Shown piece after piece: positions 25,767 through 34,440 of a DNA stretch of 64,000 nt. Location of the stretch: NCBI GenBank assembly GCA_018819515.1, contig JAHJPX010000002.1:62001-126000 (forward strand), given 5' to 3'. The translations under genes and the position numbers were made by a program. The DNA comes from Gammaproteobacteria bacterium. Its GTDB lineage: Bacteria > Pseudomonadota > Gammaproteobacteria > Burkholderiales > Rhodocyclaceae. The notes beneath the pieces are model-generated. The model made no database searches. It was not told the DNA's origin and was given only the letters and a program-made list of their open reading frames with translations. Positions within the stretch are counted from its first letter, which is position 1, and the number at the start of each line of letters is the position of its first letter.

Positions 25767-25784
25767 AAGTCTAGCCGGTACGCC
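25767..25784 (+). repeat. short variant of the dispersed repeat
   Basis: AAGTCTAGCC followed by GGTACGCC. It resembles the 24-bp repeat with an extra T and without GTGGC. A similar short form occurs at 47936-47956. Confidence 0.45.
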
Positions 25785-25811
25785 GTCGCAAAAAGTCGGG
25801 GTGTGGGCGAC

Positions 25812-25848
25812 TTTACATTCAACCGAAATTCGCTAATATCTAATTAGC
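25812..25848 (+). promoter_or_regulatory. promoter with inverted repeat before the HD-GYP gene
   Basis: TTTACA (25812-25817) and TAATAT (25834-25839) are 16 bp apart. The -10 overlaps a perfect 6-bp inverted repeat, GCTAAT at 25832-25837 and ATTAGC at 25843-25848, a possible operator. Confidence 0.5.
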
Positions 25849-25892
25849 ATTCATAGTGTTATAGCTGGCAGTTCTCTTCGGAGCATGATGCA

Positions 25893-27167
25893 ATGCCGGA
25901 AGCCGCGACACCCAATCTTGTGAATTCGCATTGCCTCGAGCACATCATGGCGCTTTCGGATCAGCATGAGATCGTTGCTTCCGAGGACATCGTCGATGAT
26001 TCTGGCCACAAGCTCTGGGCGCAGGGACAAAAGGTATCGCGGTCGCTCCAGGAAAAGCTGCAGCGCCACAAGTTGGCTCGGCCCCTTGAGTCGGCGCTGA
26101 CCGTCGAGGGCGGCATCGTTTCCGATGAGGTAGTGACTGCCTGCCTGGAACTGGTCGAAAGCAACTCGATGCTGCAGCGCATATCGGGATCGGTCGCCGC
26201 ACGCAGCCTGCTCACGGGGTTCCGCAACACGCCGCTGCCCGGGCCGTTCAAACTGTTGCTGACATCGGCGCGTGAAGGGAAGCTGGCGAGCTACCGACAC
26301 GGCCTGCATTGCGTCGCGATCACGGCGGGAATTGCCGCCCGGCTGAATGTCGGCGACGACGCGGTCCAGCAGCTTCTGCTTTCTTCGCTGATCCACGATA
26401 TCGGTGAACTTTATATCGACCCCGGCTACTTGCACAGCAATACCAGGCTGACTCCCGCCGAGTGGAAGCAGGTGGCGGTGCATCCGCGGATCGGGCAGGC
26501 CCTGGTTCGCGAACTGACCAGCTTGCCGGCGAAGATAGGCGACGCCGTGGCCGAGCATCACGAGCGTCTAGATGGCAGCGGCTATCCGGCGCAGAAGGCG
26601 AACGGCGAGATCGGCAAGTTCGGGCGGATAATCGGCGTCGCCGACACTTGCGCGGCGATCGTCATGCATGGCGCCGACGAATCCACCTATCGCTTGCGCG
26701 TTGCCACCCGAATCGTTCCCGAGGAGTTTGAGCGTACTGTCGTCGATGCCGTGATCAAGCCGTTGCTAAGTTCGCCGCTCACCCCCCCATCGATGCGTTG
26801 CGAGGATTGTCTCGACCGCATCCGCCTCATCGTAGAGAGACTCGATCAGTCGATGGTGGCCGCGGCATCGCTGGCCGCCCACAAGGAAAGCCGGATCGCG
26901 GCCGATATAGGCGGCTATGTCGTCGCGGCGCTCAAGGTTCTGAGCAAGGCATTGACGGCGACCGGTGCCATCGAGGCGCTCAGCGTCGAGGAAGTCAAGG
27001 CGGATGAGGAACTACTGGCCGAGATTGCGCTGGTGGCGCGCGAAGTCGACTGGCGACTTCGCAATCTGGCGCGCAACATCCACTTGCGCTTCCATCTCAA
27101 CCACGACGGCAAGGATCTGGCGCTCGCGCTGCCGCTGGTCGATACTCTCGATTCGTCGGCCCGCTGA
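25893..27167 (+). CDS. HD-GYP domain protein, probable cyclic-di-GMP phosphodiesterase
   Basis: 424 residues. A central HD-GYP domain (about 140-270) carries the HD pair in SSLIHDIGELYIDPGYL and the HHERLDGSGYPAQKANGEIGKFGRIIGVAD signature in parts, so the catalytic site seems intact. The N-terminal 120 residues and the C-terminal 150 residues, with some coiled-coil character, are not recognised. No receiver, PAS or membrane segment is evident. A hairpin terminator follows at 27168-27200. Confidence 0.88.
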   Translation: MPEAATPNLVNSHCLEHIMALSDQHEIVASEDIVDDSGHKLWAQGQKVSRSLQEKLQRHKLARPLESALTVEGGIVSDEVVTACLELVESNSMLQRISGSVAARSLLTGFRNTPLPGPFKLLLTSAREGKLASYRHGLHCVAITAGIAARLNVGDDAVQQLLLSSLIHDIGELYIDPGYLHSNTRLTPAEWKQVAVHPRIGQALVRELTSLPAKIGDAVAEHHERLDGSGYPAQKANGEIGKFGRIIGVADTCAAIVMHGADESTYRLRVATRIVPEEFERTVVDAVIKPLLSSPLTPPSMRCEDCLDRIRLIVERLDQSMVAAASLAAHKESRIAADIGGYVVAALKVLSKALTATGAIEALSVEEVKADEELLAEIALVAREVDWRLRNLARNIHLRFHLNHDGKDLALALPLVDTLDSSAR

Positions 27168-27200
27168 ACCGCGTCATTGCCCGCTTTTGCGGGCGCGGTT
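27168..27200. terminator. bidirectional hairpin between HD-GYP and thioredoxin genes
   Basis: Inner stem GCCCGC/GCGGGC (27179-27184 and 27189-27194) with TTTT loop, and outer arms AACCGCG (27168-27174) and CGCGGTT (27194-27200). It sits between two convergent stops. Confidence 0.6.
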
Positions 27201-27611
27201 TCAGTCAATGCGAGAAACCTGGTCGTGCGTCGATCCGGCGATGTGCCGGGCGATGATCCTGTCGGCGAACTCGCGCAGGAAGTGCATCGGCTTCGCGCTG
27301 TGGAAGCGGTCGACTTCCTCGCCGCGGCTGTAGGCGATGACGGTCGGAAAGCCACGCACCTGATGGCGGCCGGCGAGGCGCATGTTTTCGTCGGCATCGA
27401 CGCGCGCCAGCAGCACGCGGCCGTCGTATTCCGCCACCAGTTTTTCCAGCAGCGGCGTCAGCACCAGGCAGGGGCTGCACCAGTCCGCGCCGATATCGAC
27501 CAGCACCGGTATTTCCTGCGAACGCGCGACGACTCGTTCGGCGAAATCCGCCTCGTCGACGTCGTAGGAAAGAGGTGGCCGGTCGGGATGCAGGGCATGA
27601 TGGATGTGCAT
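27201..27611 (-). CDS. thioredoxin-family protein
   Basis: 136 residues from ATG at 27611. Thioredoxin fold with active site ADWCSPC, the cis-Pro segment RGFPTVIAY and an N-terminal extension of about 25 residues. It lacks a signal peptide, so it is probably cytoplasmic. The partner is unknown. It is 8 bp downstream of folE in the same direction and likely cotranscribed. Confidence 0.88.
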   Translation of the reverse strand: MHIHHALHPDRPPLSYDVDEADFAERVVARSQEIPVLVDIGADWCSPCLVLTPLLEKLVAEYDGRVLLARVDADENMRLAGRHQVRGFPTVIAYSRGEEVDRFHSAKPMHFLREFADRIIARHIAGSTHDQVSRID

Positions 27612-27619
27612 GGCTAAGG

Positions 27620-28237
27620 TCAGGAAATGGCGCGCATGAATTCGCGGCGGGATTGCTCGGAGCGCTCGAAGTCGCCCGTGAAGGCCTGTGTTACCACCCG
27701 CTCGTCGCCGCGCCGGTCCTCGCCGAGCAGCAGGCAAAGCTGTTCCGCCTCGATGATGCAGGCCGCGCCGCGCGCCTTGCCGTGGGTCATCAGCGCCTCG
27801 GCGATGTCGCGCGTCATCCACTCCTGATAGGTGAAGCGATGGCCGATGGCGTCGACCAGCCGGGCGATGCGGCCGAAGCCGTGCAGCCGGCCGCCGGGCA
27901 GATAGGCGACATGCGCCACGCCGCGAAACGGCACCAGATGGTGCGGGCAGACGCCGTGGATGGCGATGCCGCGGATCACCACCATGTCTGCGCGTTCGTC
28001 GGCGAAGCCGTCGCCGAGCGCCTCGGCCGGATCGATGTCGTAGCCGCCCAACAGGCGCTTCTGCCACAGATCGCGCACGCGCTGCGCCGTCTTGCCGGTA
28101 TGCACGGTGTCGCTGGCGACGCCGCAAGCGTTCAGCAGATCGGTGATCGCGCGCTCGAAAGCTTCGGCGTCGAATGGCCGTTGGCGCGCGATGCCGATGC
28201 CGGCGCGGGGTTCGAGGGTGCGGGTGTGCTCGTCCAT
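27620..28237 (-). CDS. folE: GTP cyclohydrolase I
   Basis: Converts GTP to dihydroneopterin triphosphate for folate (or for queuosine, with queF also in the window). I chose ATG 28237 (MDEHTRTLEPRAG, 205 residues), preceded by GAAGAGAA; longer in-frame starts run into the divergent yaeQ start region. Zinc and catalytic segments are visible: GVCPHHLVPFRGVAHVAYLPG, GFGRIARLVD, and CIIEAEQLC. Confidence 0.93.
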   Translation of the reverse strand: MDEHTRTLEPRAGIGIARQRPFDAEAFERAITDLLNACGVASDTVHTGKTAQRVRDLWQKRLLGGYDIDPAEALGDGFADERADMVVIRGIAIHGVCPHHLVPFRGVAHVAYLPGGRLHGFGRIARLVDAIGHRFTYQEWMTRDIAEALMTHGKARGAACIIEAEQLCLLLGEDRRGDERVVTQAFTGDFERSEQSRREFMRAIS

Positions 28238-28301
28238 GGGGTTCTCTTCGATTGGAGTATTTGTGGCAATGATACCCTCGGCCACCGTTACACTGCCGCC
28301 C

Positions 28302-28874
28302 ATGGCCCTCAAATCAACCATCTTCAAGGCGAACCTGAATGTCGCCGACCTCGATCGCTGTTATTACGGCGACCATGCGCTGACCCTCGCGCGCCATCCC
28401 TCCGAAACCGACGAGCGCATGATGGTGCGCCTGCTCGCCTTTGCGCTGTTTGCCGACGAGCGCCTGGAGTTCGGCAAGGGACTGTCGACGACCGACGAAC
28501 CGGCACTCTGGCTCAGGGACTACAGCGGCGGCATCCGCTTGTGGATCGAGGTCGGCCTGCCCGATGAACGCACCGTGCGCAGGGCGGCCGGAAGGGCCGA
28601 GGAAGTGGTTGTGCTCGCCTACGGCGGCCGGGCGATGGACGCCTGGTGGGCGAAGGAGGGTGCCGGGCTGGCGAAGCTCGACAACCTGTGCGTGCTGGCG
28701 ATCGATCCTGAGCAGTCAGCGGCGCTGGCGGCGCTGGCCGAACGCGGCATGCAGCTTCAATGCACGATCCAGGAAAGTCAGGCGTGGTGGCACGCCGGTG
28801 AGGCGACGCTCATGGTCGAACCGCGCGTGCTCGCCGGCCAGGCGCCTACTCGAGCACCAGTACGCCGCGCTTGA
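28302..28874 (+). CDS. yaeQ: YaeQ family protein
   Basis: 190 residues starting MALKSTIFKANLNVADLDR, with LTLARHPSETDERMMVRLLAFALFADERL and FGKGLSTTDEPALW, which define the YaeQ family. The fold is PD-(D/E)XK nuclease-like; the function is unproven. Its last 29 bases overlap the convergent patZ-like gene. A dispersed-repeat copy is read as ESQAWWHA close to the C terminus. Confidence 0.92.
   Translation: MALKSTIFKANLNVADLDRCYYGDHALTLARHPSETDERMMVRLLAFALFADERLEFGKGLSTTDEPALWLRDYSGGIRLWIEVGLPDERTVRRAAGRAEEVVVLAYGGRAMDAWWAKEGAGLAKLDNLCVLAIDPEQSAALAALAERGMQLQCTIQESQAWWHAGEATLMVEPRVLAGQAPTRAPVRRA
28773..28796 (+). repeat. dispersed 24-bp repeat, copy 8 (inside yaeQ)
   Basis: GAAAGTCAGGCGTGG then TGGCACGCC, read as ESQAWWHA. 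Confidence 0.85.
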
Positions 28875-31536
28875 GGCCGGAGTCTTCCGGATGCGACGAA
28901 ACGACGAAGCCGAGGCTGGCGACGAAGCGCAGCATGCGCGCGTTCTCCGCCAGGAAATCGCCATGCATGTACTTCAGGCCGCTGGCGCGGGCGGCATCGA
29001 TCAGGACGCCCATCAGCCGCCGCGCGACGCCCTTGCCCTTCCAGTCGTCGGCGACGACGATGGCGAAGTCGCACGACTCGCCGTCCGGGTTGGTCGCGTA
29101 GCGGGCGACGCCGATCTCGGTTTCCTTGCCGTCTTCCTCGATTAGCGCGATGAAGGCCATCTCGCGGTCGTAGTCGATCTGCGTCAGGCGGATCAATTGG
29201 GCCAGCGACAGTTCGCGGATGGTGTTCATGAAGCGGAAATACTTGGTTTCGGGCGACAGGCCCTGGACGAATTCCTGCTCGATGTCGGCGTCTTCCGGCT
29301 TGATCGGCCGGATGTTCACCGTCTGGCCGTCGTTGGTCTGGTAGCTGATGGCGAGGTGCGACGGGTAGGGGTGGATCGCCATGTGATCGTAGCGCGCCGC
29401 GGTCAGCGGCAGATGCTCGATCGAAATGCGGGCATCGACGGCGACCGCGCCGTTCTCGTCCACGATCAACGGATTGATGTCGAGCTCCGAGATCCACGGC
29501 AGCTCGCAAACCATTTCCGACACGCGCAGCAGCACGGATTCCAGCGCCTCCATGCTCACCGGCGGCATGTTGCGATAGGAGCCGAGCTTGGCCGAGGTAT
29601 GCGTCGAGGCGAGCATGTCGGCGACGAGGAAGGGGTTGAGCGGCGGCAGCGCCACGGCGCGGTCCGTGCCCGTCAGTTCGATGCCGACACCGCCCGGTCC
29701 GAGAAGGATGGTCGGCCCGAACACCTGGTCGCGCATCATGCCGACCATCAGTTCGCGGCCGTTTTCCTTCTGGATCATCGGTTCGATGGCGACGCCCTGG
29801 ATGATCGCGTCGGGCCGGTGCTTGCGCACCTCCTCGACGATGCTGTTGTATGAATCGCGCACGGCGGAAAGCGACCCGAGGTTGAGGCGTACGCCGCCGA
29901 ATTCCGACTTGTGCGTGATTTGCGGCGAGTCGATCTTCATCACCACCGGCAGGCCGATCTCTTCGGCCAGCACCATCGCCTCCGACGGCGAGCGGGCGAC
30001 CACGGTCTGCGCGATCGGAATGCGGAAGGCCGCCAGCAGCGCCTTCGATTCCATCTCGTTCAGCACCTTGCGGCCCTCGGCCAGCGCGGTCTCGATCACC
30101 AGCCGCGCCGATTCCAGCCGCGGCGCCACCTGATCGGAGATCGAGGCCGGCGTTTCCACCAGCAGCCGCTGGTTGCGGTAGTAGGCGGAAATATGCGAGA
30201 AGAGCTGGACGGCCGGTTCGGGCGTGCGGAAGGTCGGGATGCCGGCGCCCTTGAACAGCAGCCGCGCTTCGCGCACCTGTTCCTCGCCCATCCAGCAGGT
30301 CACCACCGGCTTGTCGGTCTGGCGCGCGGTTTCGATCACCATCCGCGCGGCCTGCGTCGGATCGGTCATCGCCTGCGGCGTCAGGATCACCATGATGCCG
30401 TCGATCTGGTCGTCGTCGAGGCAGATCTGCAGCGCGTTGGCGTAGCGTGCCGGATCGGCGTCGCCGATGATGTCGATCGGGTTGGCCTTCGACCAGTATT
30501 CCGGCAGCACCTCGTCGAGCCTGGCGAGCGTGGCTGCGGACGGAACGGCCAGCGGGATGCCGATGTCGCAGCAGTGGTCGGCGGCCATGACGCCGGGGCC
30601 GCCGCCGTTGGTGATGATGGCCAGCCGGTTGCCGCGCGGGCGGAAATGCGAGAACAGCGCCTGCGCGGCGGCGTACATTTCGCCCACCGTGCCGAGGCGC
30701 ACCACGCCGGCGCGGCGCAGCGCGGCGTCGAAGACGTCGTCGGCGCCGACGATGGCGCCGGTGTGCGAACGCACCGCCTGCTCGCTGGAAGGATGCTTGC
30801 CGACCTTGATCAGCAGGACGGGCTTGCAGCGGGCCGCGGCGCGCAGCGCGCTCATGAAGCGGCGCGCGTTCTTGATGCCCTCGATGTAGAGAAAGATGTT
30901 CTGGGTCTTCGGGTCGGCGACCATGTACTCGAGCACTTCGCCGAAATCGACGTCGCCTTCGGAACCGAGCGAAACCACCGTGGAGAAGCCGACGTTGTTC
31001 GGCAGCGCCCAGTCGAGAATGGCCGTGCACAGCGCGCCCGACTGCGAGATCAGGCCGATCGTGCCGGCATTGGCGTTACCGCGGGCGAAAGAGAGGTTGA
31101 TGCCGGCCGACGGCCGCAGGATGCCCAGGCAGTTCGGGCCGAGCAGGCGCACGCGATGGCGGCGGGCGCTCTCGATGACGGTGCGCTCCAGGCTGGCGCC
31201 GCGCGGGCCCGTTTCCGAAAATCCGCCGGAAATCACGATCGCCGCGCGCGTGCCGGCGCGTCCGCAAGCCTCCATAATGTCCGGCACCGTTTCGGCGCGG
31301 GTGCACACGACGGCGAGGTCGAGGCGATGCGGAATGGCTTCGACGCTCTCGTAGCTCTTCTGGCCGAAGACCTTGTCGTGCTTGGGATTGACGAAGAAGA
31401 CCTTGCCCTTGAAACTGCTGTCGAGTACGTTGCGGACCAGGGTTTCGCCGATCGAGCCCGGCGTCTCGGAGGCGCCGACGATGGCGATGGACTTCGGATC
31501 AAGGAGCGATGTCAGGTAGTGACGCTCGTTGTTCAT
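28846..31536 (-). CDS. NDP-forming acyl-CoA ligase/GNAT protein acetyltransferase (PatZ-like)
   Basis: 896 residues from ATG 31536. Domains in order: CoA-binding (IAIVGASETPGSIGE near 18-31), ligase-CoA domain (NCLGILRPSAGINLSF, ISQSGALCTAILD), the SHTGAI motif with H258, ATP-grasp (about 490-700, VVMKIDSPQITHKSEFGGV), and a C-terminal GNAT domain (about 740-896, VADDWKGKGVARRLMGVLIDAAR). The architecture matches Pat/PatZ lysine acetyltransferases that silence acetyl-CoA synthetase. H258 corresponds to the phosphohistidine of ADP-forming acetyl-CoA synthetases. Confidence 0.88.
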   Translation of the reverse strand: MNNERHYLTSLLDPKSIAIVGASETPGSIGETLVRNVLDSSFKGKVFFVNPKHDKVFGQKSYESVEAIPHRLDLAVVCTRAETVPDIMEACGRAGTRAAIVISGGFSETGPRGASLERTVIESARRHRVRLLGPNCLGILRPSAGINLSFARGNANAGTIGLISQSGALCTAILDWALPNNVGFSTVVSLGSEGDVDFGEVLEYMVADPKTQNIFLYIEGIKNARRFMSALRAAARCKPVLLIKVGKHPSSEQAVRSHTGAIVGADDVFDAALRRAGVVRLGTVGEMYAAAQALFSHFRPRGNRLAIITNGGGPGVMAADHCCDIGIPLAVPSAATLARLDEVLPEYWSKANPIDIIGDADPARYANALQICLDDDQIDGIMVILTPQAMTDPTQAARMVIETARQTDKPVVTCWMGEEQVREARLLFKGAGIPTFRTPEPAVQLFSHISAYYRNQRLLVETPASISDQVAPRLESARLVIETALAEGRKVLNEMESKALLAAFRIPIAQTVVARSPSEAMVLAEEIGLPVVMKIDSPQITHKSEFGGVRLNLGSLSAVRDSYNSIVEEVRKHRPDAIIQGVAIEPMIQKENGRELMVGMMRDQVFGPTILLGPGGVGIELTGTDRAVALPPLNPFLVADMLASTHTSAKLGSYRNMPPVSMEALESVLLRVSEMVCELPWISELDINPLIVDENGAVAVDARISIEHLPLTAARYDHMAIHPYPSHLAISYQTNDGQTVNIRPIKPEDADIEQEFVQGLSPETKYFRFMNTIRELSLAQLIRLTQIDYDREMAFIALIEEDGKETEIGVARYATNPDGESCDFAIVVADDWKGKGVARRLMGVLIDAARASGLKYMHGDFLAENARMLRFVASLGFVVSSHPEDSGLKRGVLVLE

Positions 31537-31648
31537 TTCGGCTTTCCCGGCACAAGTGCCGTGGGCGGTGCTGCAACGCAGCAAAGGATAGCATCGAAGC
31601 GGTTGTCACGTCATCGAATAACGCAAGAACACGAAGGAGAATCCGGCC

Positions 31649-32191
31649 TTGACGGACCCTATTACAACACTTGATCCCTCGCCGTGGGTAGCCCGGTTCG
31701 CCGGCCTGATTCCGCCCGGCGGCGATGTGCTCGATCTGGCCTGCGGCTCCGGCCGCCACGCCCGCCTGCTGGCGGGCCGGGGCCATCGCGTCGAGGCCGT
31801 GGATCGCGACGCGGAGCGTCTGGCCGAACTGGCGGGCGTCGCCGGCGTCGCGACGCGCCAGGCCGACCTCGAAGGCGGCCCGTGGCCGTATTTCGGGCGC
31901 GGCTTCGAAGGCATCGTCGTCACCAACTACCTGTGGCGACCCTTGCTGCCGCAGTTGTTCGCCTGTCTGAACGAAGGCGGCATGCTGATCTACGAGACCT
32001 TCATGGTCGGCAACGAACGCTTCGGCAAGCCGAGCCGTCCGGAATTCCTGCTGCGGCCGGGCGAACTGCTCGACCTGCTGCACAAGCGCTTTACCGTGGT
32101 TGCTTTCGAGCAGGGCGAGATCGATCAACCCTGGCCGGCAATGGTCCAGCGCATCGCCGTGCGCCGCGGCGCGCCGACCCGGCTGCCGTAG
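31649..32191 (+). CDS. SAM-dependent methyltransferase
   Basis: 180 residues from TTG 31649 with AAGGAG upstream. Class I methyltransferase motif I is GDVLDLACGSGRHARLLAGRGHRVEAVDRD in part, followed by a typical acidic motif II and EGIVVTNYLWRPLLPQL. It resembles TehB/methyltransferase-25 type proteins; the substrate is unknown. A dispersed-repeat copy begins 11 bp after the stop. Confidence 0.85.
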   Translation: MTDPITTLDPSPWVARFAGLIPPGGDVLDLACGSGRHARLLAGRGHRVEAVDRDAERLAELAGVAGVATRQADLEGGPWPYFGRGFEGIVVTNYLWRPLLPQLFACLNEGGMLIYETFMVGNERFGKPSRPEFLLRPGELLDLLHKRFTVVAFEQGEIDQPWPAMVQRIAVRRGAPTRLP

Positions 32192-32201
32192 GGAGCCGGG
32201 G

Positions 32202-32225
32202 AAAAGTCAGCCGTGGCGGTACGCC
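32202..32225 (+). repeat. dispersed 24-bp repeat, copy 9 (after methyltransferase)
   Basis: Exact consensus: AAAGTCAGCCGTGG then CGGTACGCC, starting 11 bp after a stop codon. Confidence 0.95.
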
Positions 32226-32312
32226 ACATGAAGGGGCAAGACGATGCGAATCGGGATGACGGCAGTGGGACTGCTCGCAGCGGCGATGGCCGGAAAGGCG
32301 CACAAGAGCCGG

Positions 32313-32436
32313 GAAACGGGTCTGTCACCGATCGATTGTTCATGCGACTATTCATAGAACCGCCCGGCAGCAATTGCCACTCCAAAACCCCCGCGATGAA
32401 CCGCGGGCTGGTGTCGATGTGTTTGTAGCGCGCCAT
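32313..32436 (-). pseudogene. N-terminal remnant of an IS1182/IS5-like transposase
   Basis: On the minus strand, ATG at 32436 begins MARYKHIDTSPRFIAG followed by LEWQLLPGGSM, which I recognise as the start of IS1182-type transposases (usually MARYKHIDTSPRFL... QLLPGTFEHAL). Similarity ends after about 35-40 residues, and the rest of the transposase is absent. It lies in the 352-bp stretch 32192-32543, which otherwise holds only repeat copy 9 and no gene I can support. Boundaries are approximate. Confidence 0.65.
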
Positions 32437-32543
32437 GCGGGGCTCATCCAGAACTTCGCGTTGGAGCCTTGCCATGCCATTTGGTTCGCCGCAGAATGCG
32501 GCTATGAAACGACTTCTTCTACAGCTTCGTTAGGAGTCTCAAC

Positions 32544-33068
32544 TTGCGCCTCATCCTTGTCGCAGTCGCAGCACTTGTTTCTTTCGCCCAGGTCTTTGCA
32601 GCCGACGGTTCAGTGAGTCCTTCCATTGCCGTAGCGACATTCGCGAAATCGTCGTTGATCGGTATGCAGTTGTCTGTGCGTAAGGCGGAACGGCAGGGCA
32701 AGATCCCCGCCAATGTTTCAGCGTGTGTTCAATCGCTCGATGATTCCAGTTTTACTGCGGTTTTCGCAACGCTTCTCGCAGATAACCTAAGCAAAAGTGA
32801 ATTGCAAGCAACCGAGGATTTCTTTAGTACCCGTGTCGGTGGCAAGTATGCCAAGCACGGGCTAATGCAGATCTACACGTCGGTGGGCGAAACGCCACCT
32901 GAGCCCCTGCCGACTTTCTCCGACGCAGAATACAAAGAGTTGGAGCGCTTCGGCAGCACAACGGCTGGCGAGAAGCTCATCGTTCGAAAAGTACTTGAGA
33001 GCGCCTCAGCGCGGCAAGCCATTGGTTCGCGCATCCAAGGCCTATTGAGCCTTTGTCGCACGAAGTAG
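32544..33068 (+). CDS. secreted hypothetical protein, possibly DUF2059-like
   Basis: 174 residues from TTG 32544 with AGGAG upstream. The N terminus is a signal peptide (MRLILVAVAALVSFAQVFAADG). The mature part contains LSKSELQATEDFFSTRVGGKYAKHG, similar in pattern to the DUF2059 segment in which a short chain is followed by FxxxxxGxK. Two Cys remain in the mature protein. The function is unknown. Composition is less GC-rich than its neighbours, and it lies next to an IS remnant, so acquisition is possible. Confidence 0.68.
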   Translation: MRLILVAVAALVSFAQVFAADGSVSPSIAVATFAKSSLIGMQLSVRKAERQGKIPANVSACVQSLDDSSFTAVFATLLADNLSKSELQATEDFFSTRVGGKYAKHGLMQIYTSVGETPPEPLPTFSDAEYKELERFGSTTAGEKLIVRKVLESASARQAIGSRIQGLLSLCRTK

Positions 33069-33129
33069 ACCGACTCGTAACATCTCAACGAGATATTCAG
33101 AGACGAACCACGTTTTCCGGCCCGACTGG

Positions 33130-33153
33130 AAAAGTCAGCCGTGGTGGGACGCC
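33130..33153 (+). repeat. dispersed 24-bp repeat, copy 10
   Basis: AAAGTCAGCCGTGG then TGGGACGCC. It ends 3 bp from the stop codon of the convergent glycerate kinase gene. Confidence 0.92.
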
Positions 33154-33156
33154 GCC

Positions 33157-34440
33157 TCAGTCGATCTTGCCGACGTAAATTGCTCGGAAGTCGTTGACGT
33201 TGGTCAGCGTCGGGCCGGTGACGATGCTGTCGCCAAGCGCGCCGAAGAAGCCGTGGCCGTCGTTGTTGTCCAGCGCGGCGCGCATCGAGCGGCCGAACGC
33301 TTTGCCGCGGGCGATACTGTCCGGGGAGAGACAGGCTCCGGCGATTTCCTCCATGCCGTCCACGCCGTCGGTGTCGCCGGCCAGCGCGTGGATGCCGGGC
33401 GTGCCGTCGAGCGCCAGTCCCAGTGCGAGCAGGAATTCGACATTGCGGCCACCCCGACCGTTGCCGTGCACGGTGACCGTGGTCTCGCCGCCGCTGAGCA
33501 ATACGGCGGGCGGCTCGTGCGGCTGCCGCCGGGCCGCCAATTGCAGCGCCAGTTCCGCCATCTCGCCGCCGACCTCGCGCGCTTCGCCTTCGATGGCGTC
33601 GCCGAGGATATGGGCCGTGACGCCGCGTTCGCGTGCGACCGTGGCCGCGGCTTCCAGCGCCATCCGCGGCGTGGCGATCAGCGTCGTGGAACTGTTGGCC
33701 AGGCGGACGTCGCCCGGTTTTACGGATTCGCCGGCGCCGCTTTCCAGTACTTCCCGCACGGCGGACGGCAGCGCGATCGCGTAGCGGCGCAGGATTGCCA
33801 GCGCGTCGGCACAGGTGGTCGGGTCGGCGACCGTCGGGCCGGAGGCGATGTTGAGCGGGTTGTCGCCGGGCACGTCGGAGATGGCGAGCGTCACCAGACG
33901 CGCCGGATGGCAGGCGGCGCCGAGGCGGCCACCTTTGATCGCGGAGAGGTGGCGGCGCACGCAGTTGATCTCGCCGATGCTCGCGCCCGAACGCAGCAGC
34001 GCGTGGGAGAGTTCGCGCTTGTCGTCGAGCGTCACCGGCGGCAGCGGTTCGACCAGCAGCGCCGAGCCTCCGCCGGAGAGCAGGCAGATCACGAGATCGT
34101 CGGCCGTGAGTCCGCCGACCAGGTCGCGAATGCGTTTTGCTGCGGCGAGTCCGGCGGCATCGGGCACCGGATGCGCCGCTTCGACGACTTCGATGTGGCG
34201 GGTCGGCACGCCATGGCCGTAGCGCGTGACGACCAGTCCCGACAACTTGCCCGGCCAGTGTGCTTCCAGCGCCCGTGCCATCGAGGCCGCGGCCTTGCCG
34301 GCGCCGACGACCACGGTGCGGCCGGCGGGTGATGCGGGCGGCGAGGGCAGGTGCGGCGGCAGGCAGATCACCGGATCGGCGGCGCGGATCGCGGCGCGGA
34401 ACAGGTCGGTCAGGAAGTCCCTGGCTAGGTCGTCGCGCAT
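33157..34440 (-). CDS. glycerate 2-kinase (MOFRL family)
   Basis: 427 residues. Phosphorylates glycerate, probably to 2-phosphoglycerate, in glyoxylate or serine-type metabolism. Family features: TVVVGAGKAAASMARALE near the N terminus, VICLLSGGGSALL, VRRHLSAIKGGRLG and the C-terminal MOFRL block (VLLSGGETTVTVHGNGRGGRNVEFLLAL, ALAGDTDGVDG). It corresponds to GckA/TtuD. Its start overlaps mnmH by 16 bp, so the two are cotranscribed. Confidence 0.92.
   Translation of the reverse strand: MRDDLARDFLTDLFRAAIRAADPVICLPPHLPSPPASPAGRTVVVGAGKAAASMARALEAHWPGKLSGLVVTRYGHGVPTRHIEVVEAAHPVPDAAGLAAAKRIRDLVGGLTADDLVICLLSGGGSALLVEPLPPVTLDDKRELSHALLRSGASIGEINCVRRHLSAIKGGRLGAACHPARLVTLAISDVPGDNPLNIASGPTVADPTTCADALAILRRYAIALPSAVREVLESGAGESVKPGDVRLANSSTTLIATPRMALEAAATVARERGVTAHILGDAIEGEAREVGGEMAELALQLAARRQPHEPPAVLLSGGETTVTVHGNGRGGRNVEFLLALGLALDGTPGIHALAGDTDGVDGMEEIAGACLSPDSIARGKAFGRSMRAALDNNDGHGFFGALGDSIVTGPTLTNVNDFRAIYVGKID

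Noticed and set aside
28778..31030. 750-residue open frame on the minus strand
   Set aside because: It is an alternative frame of the PatZ-like gene, Arg/Pro-rich, typical of GC-rich shadow frames.
32213..32428. Small open frame starting inside repeat copy 9
   Set aside because: Starts in the repeat, no ribosome site, no resemblance, and overlaps the transposase remnant on the other strand.
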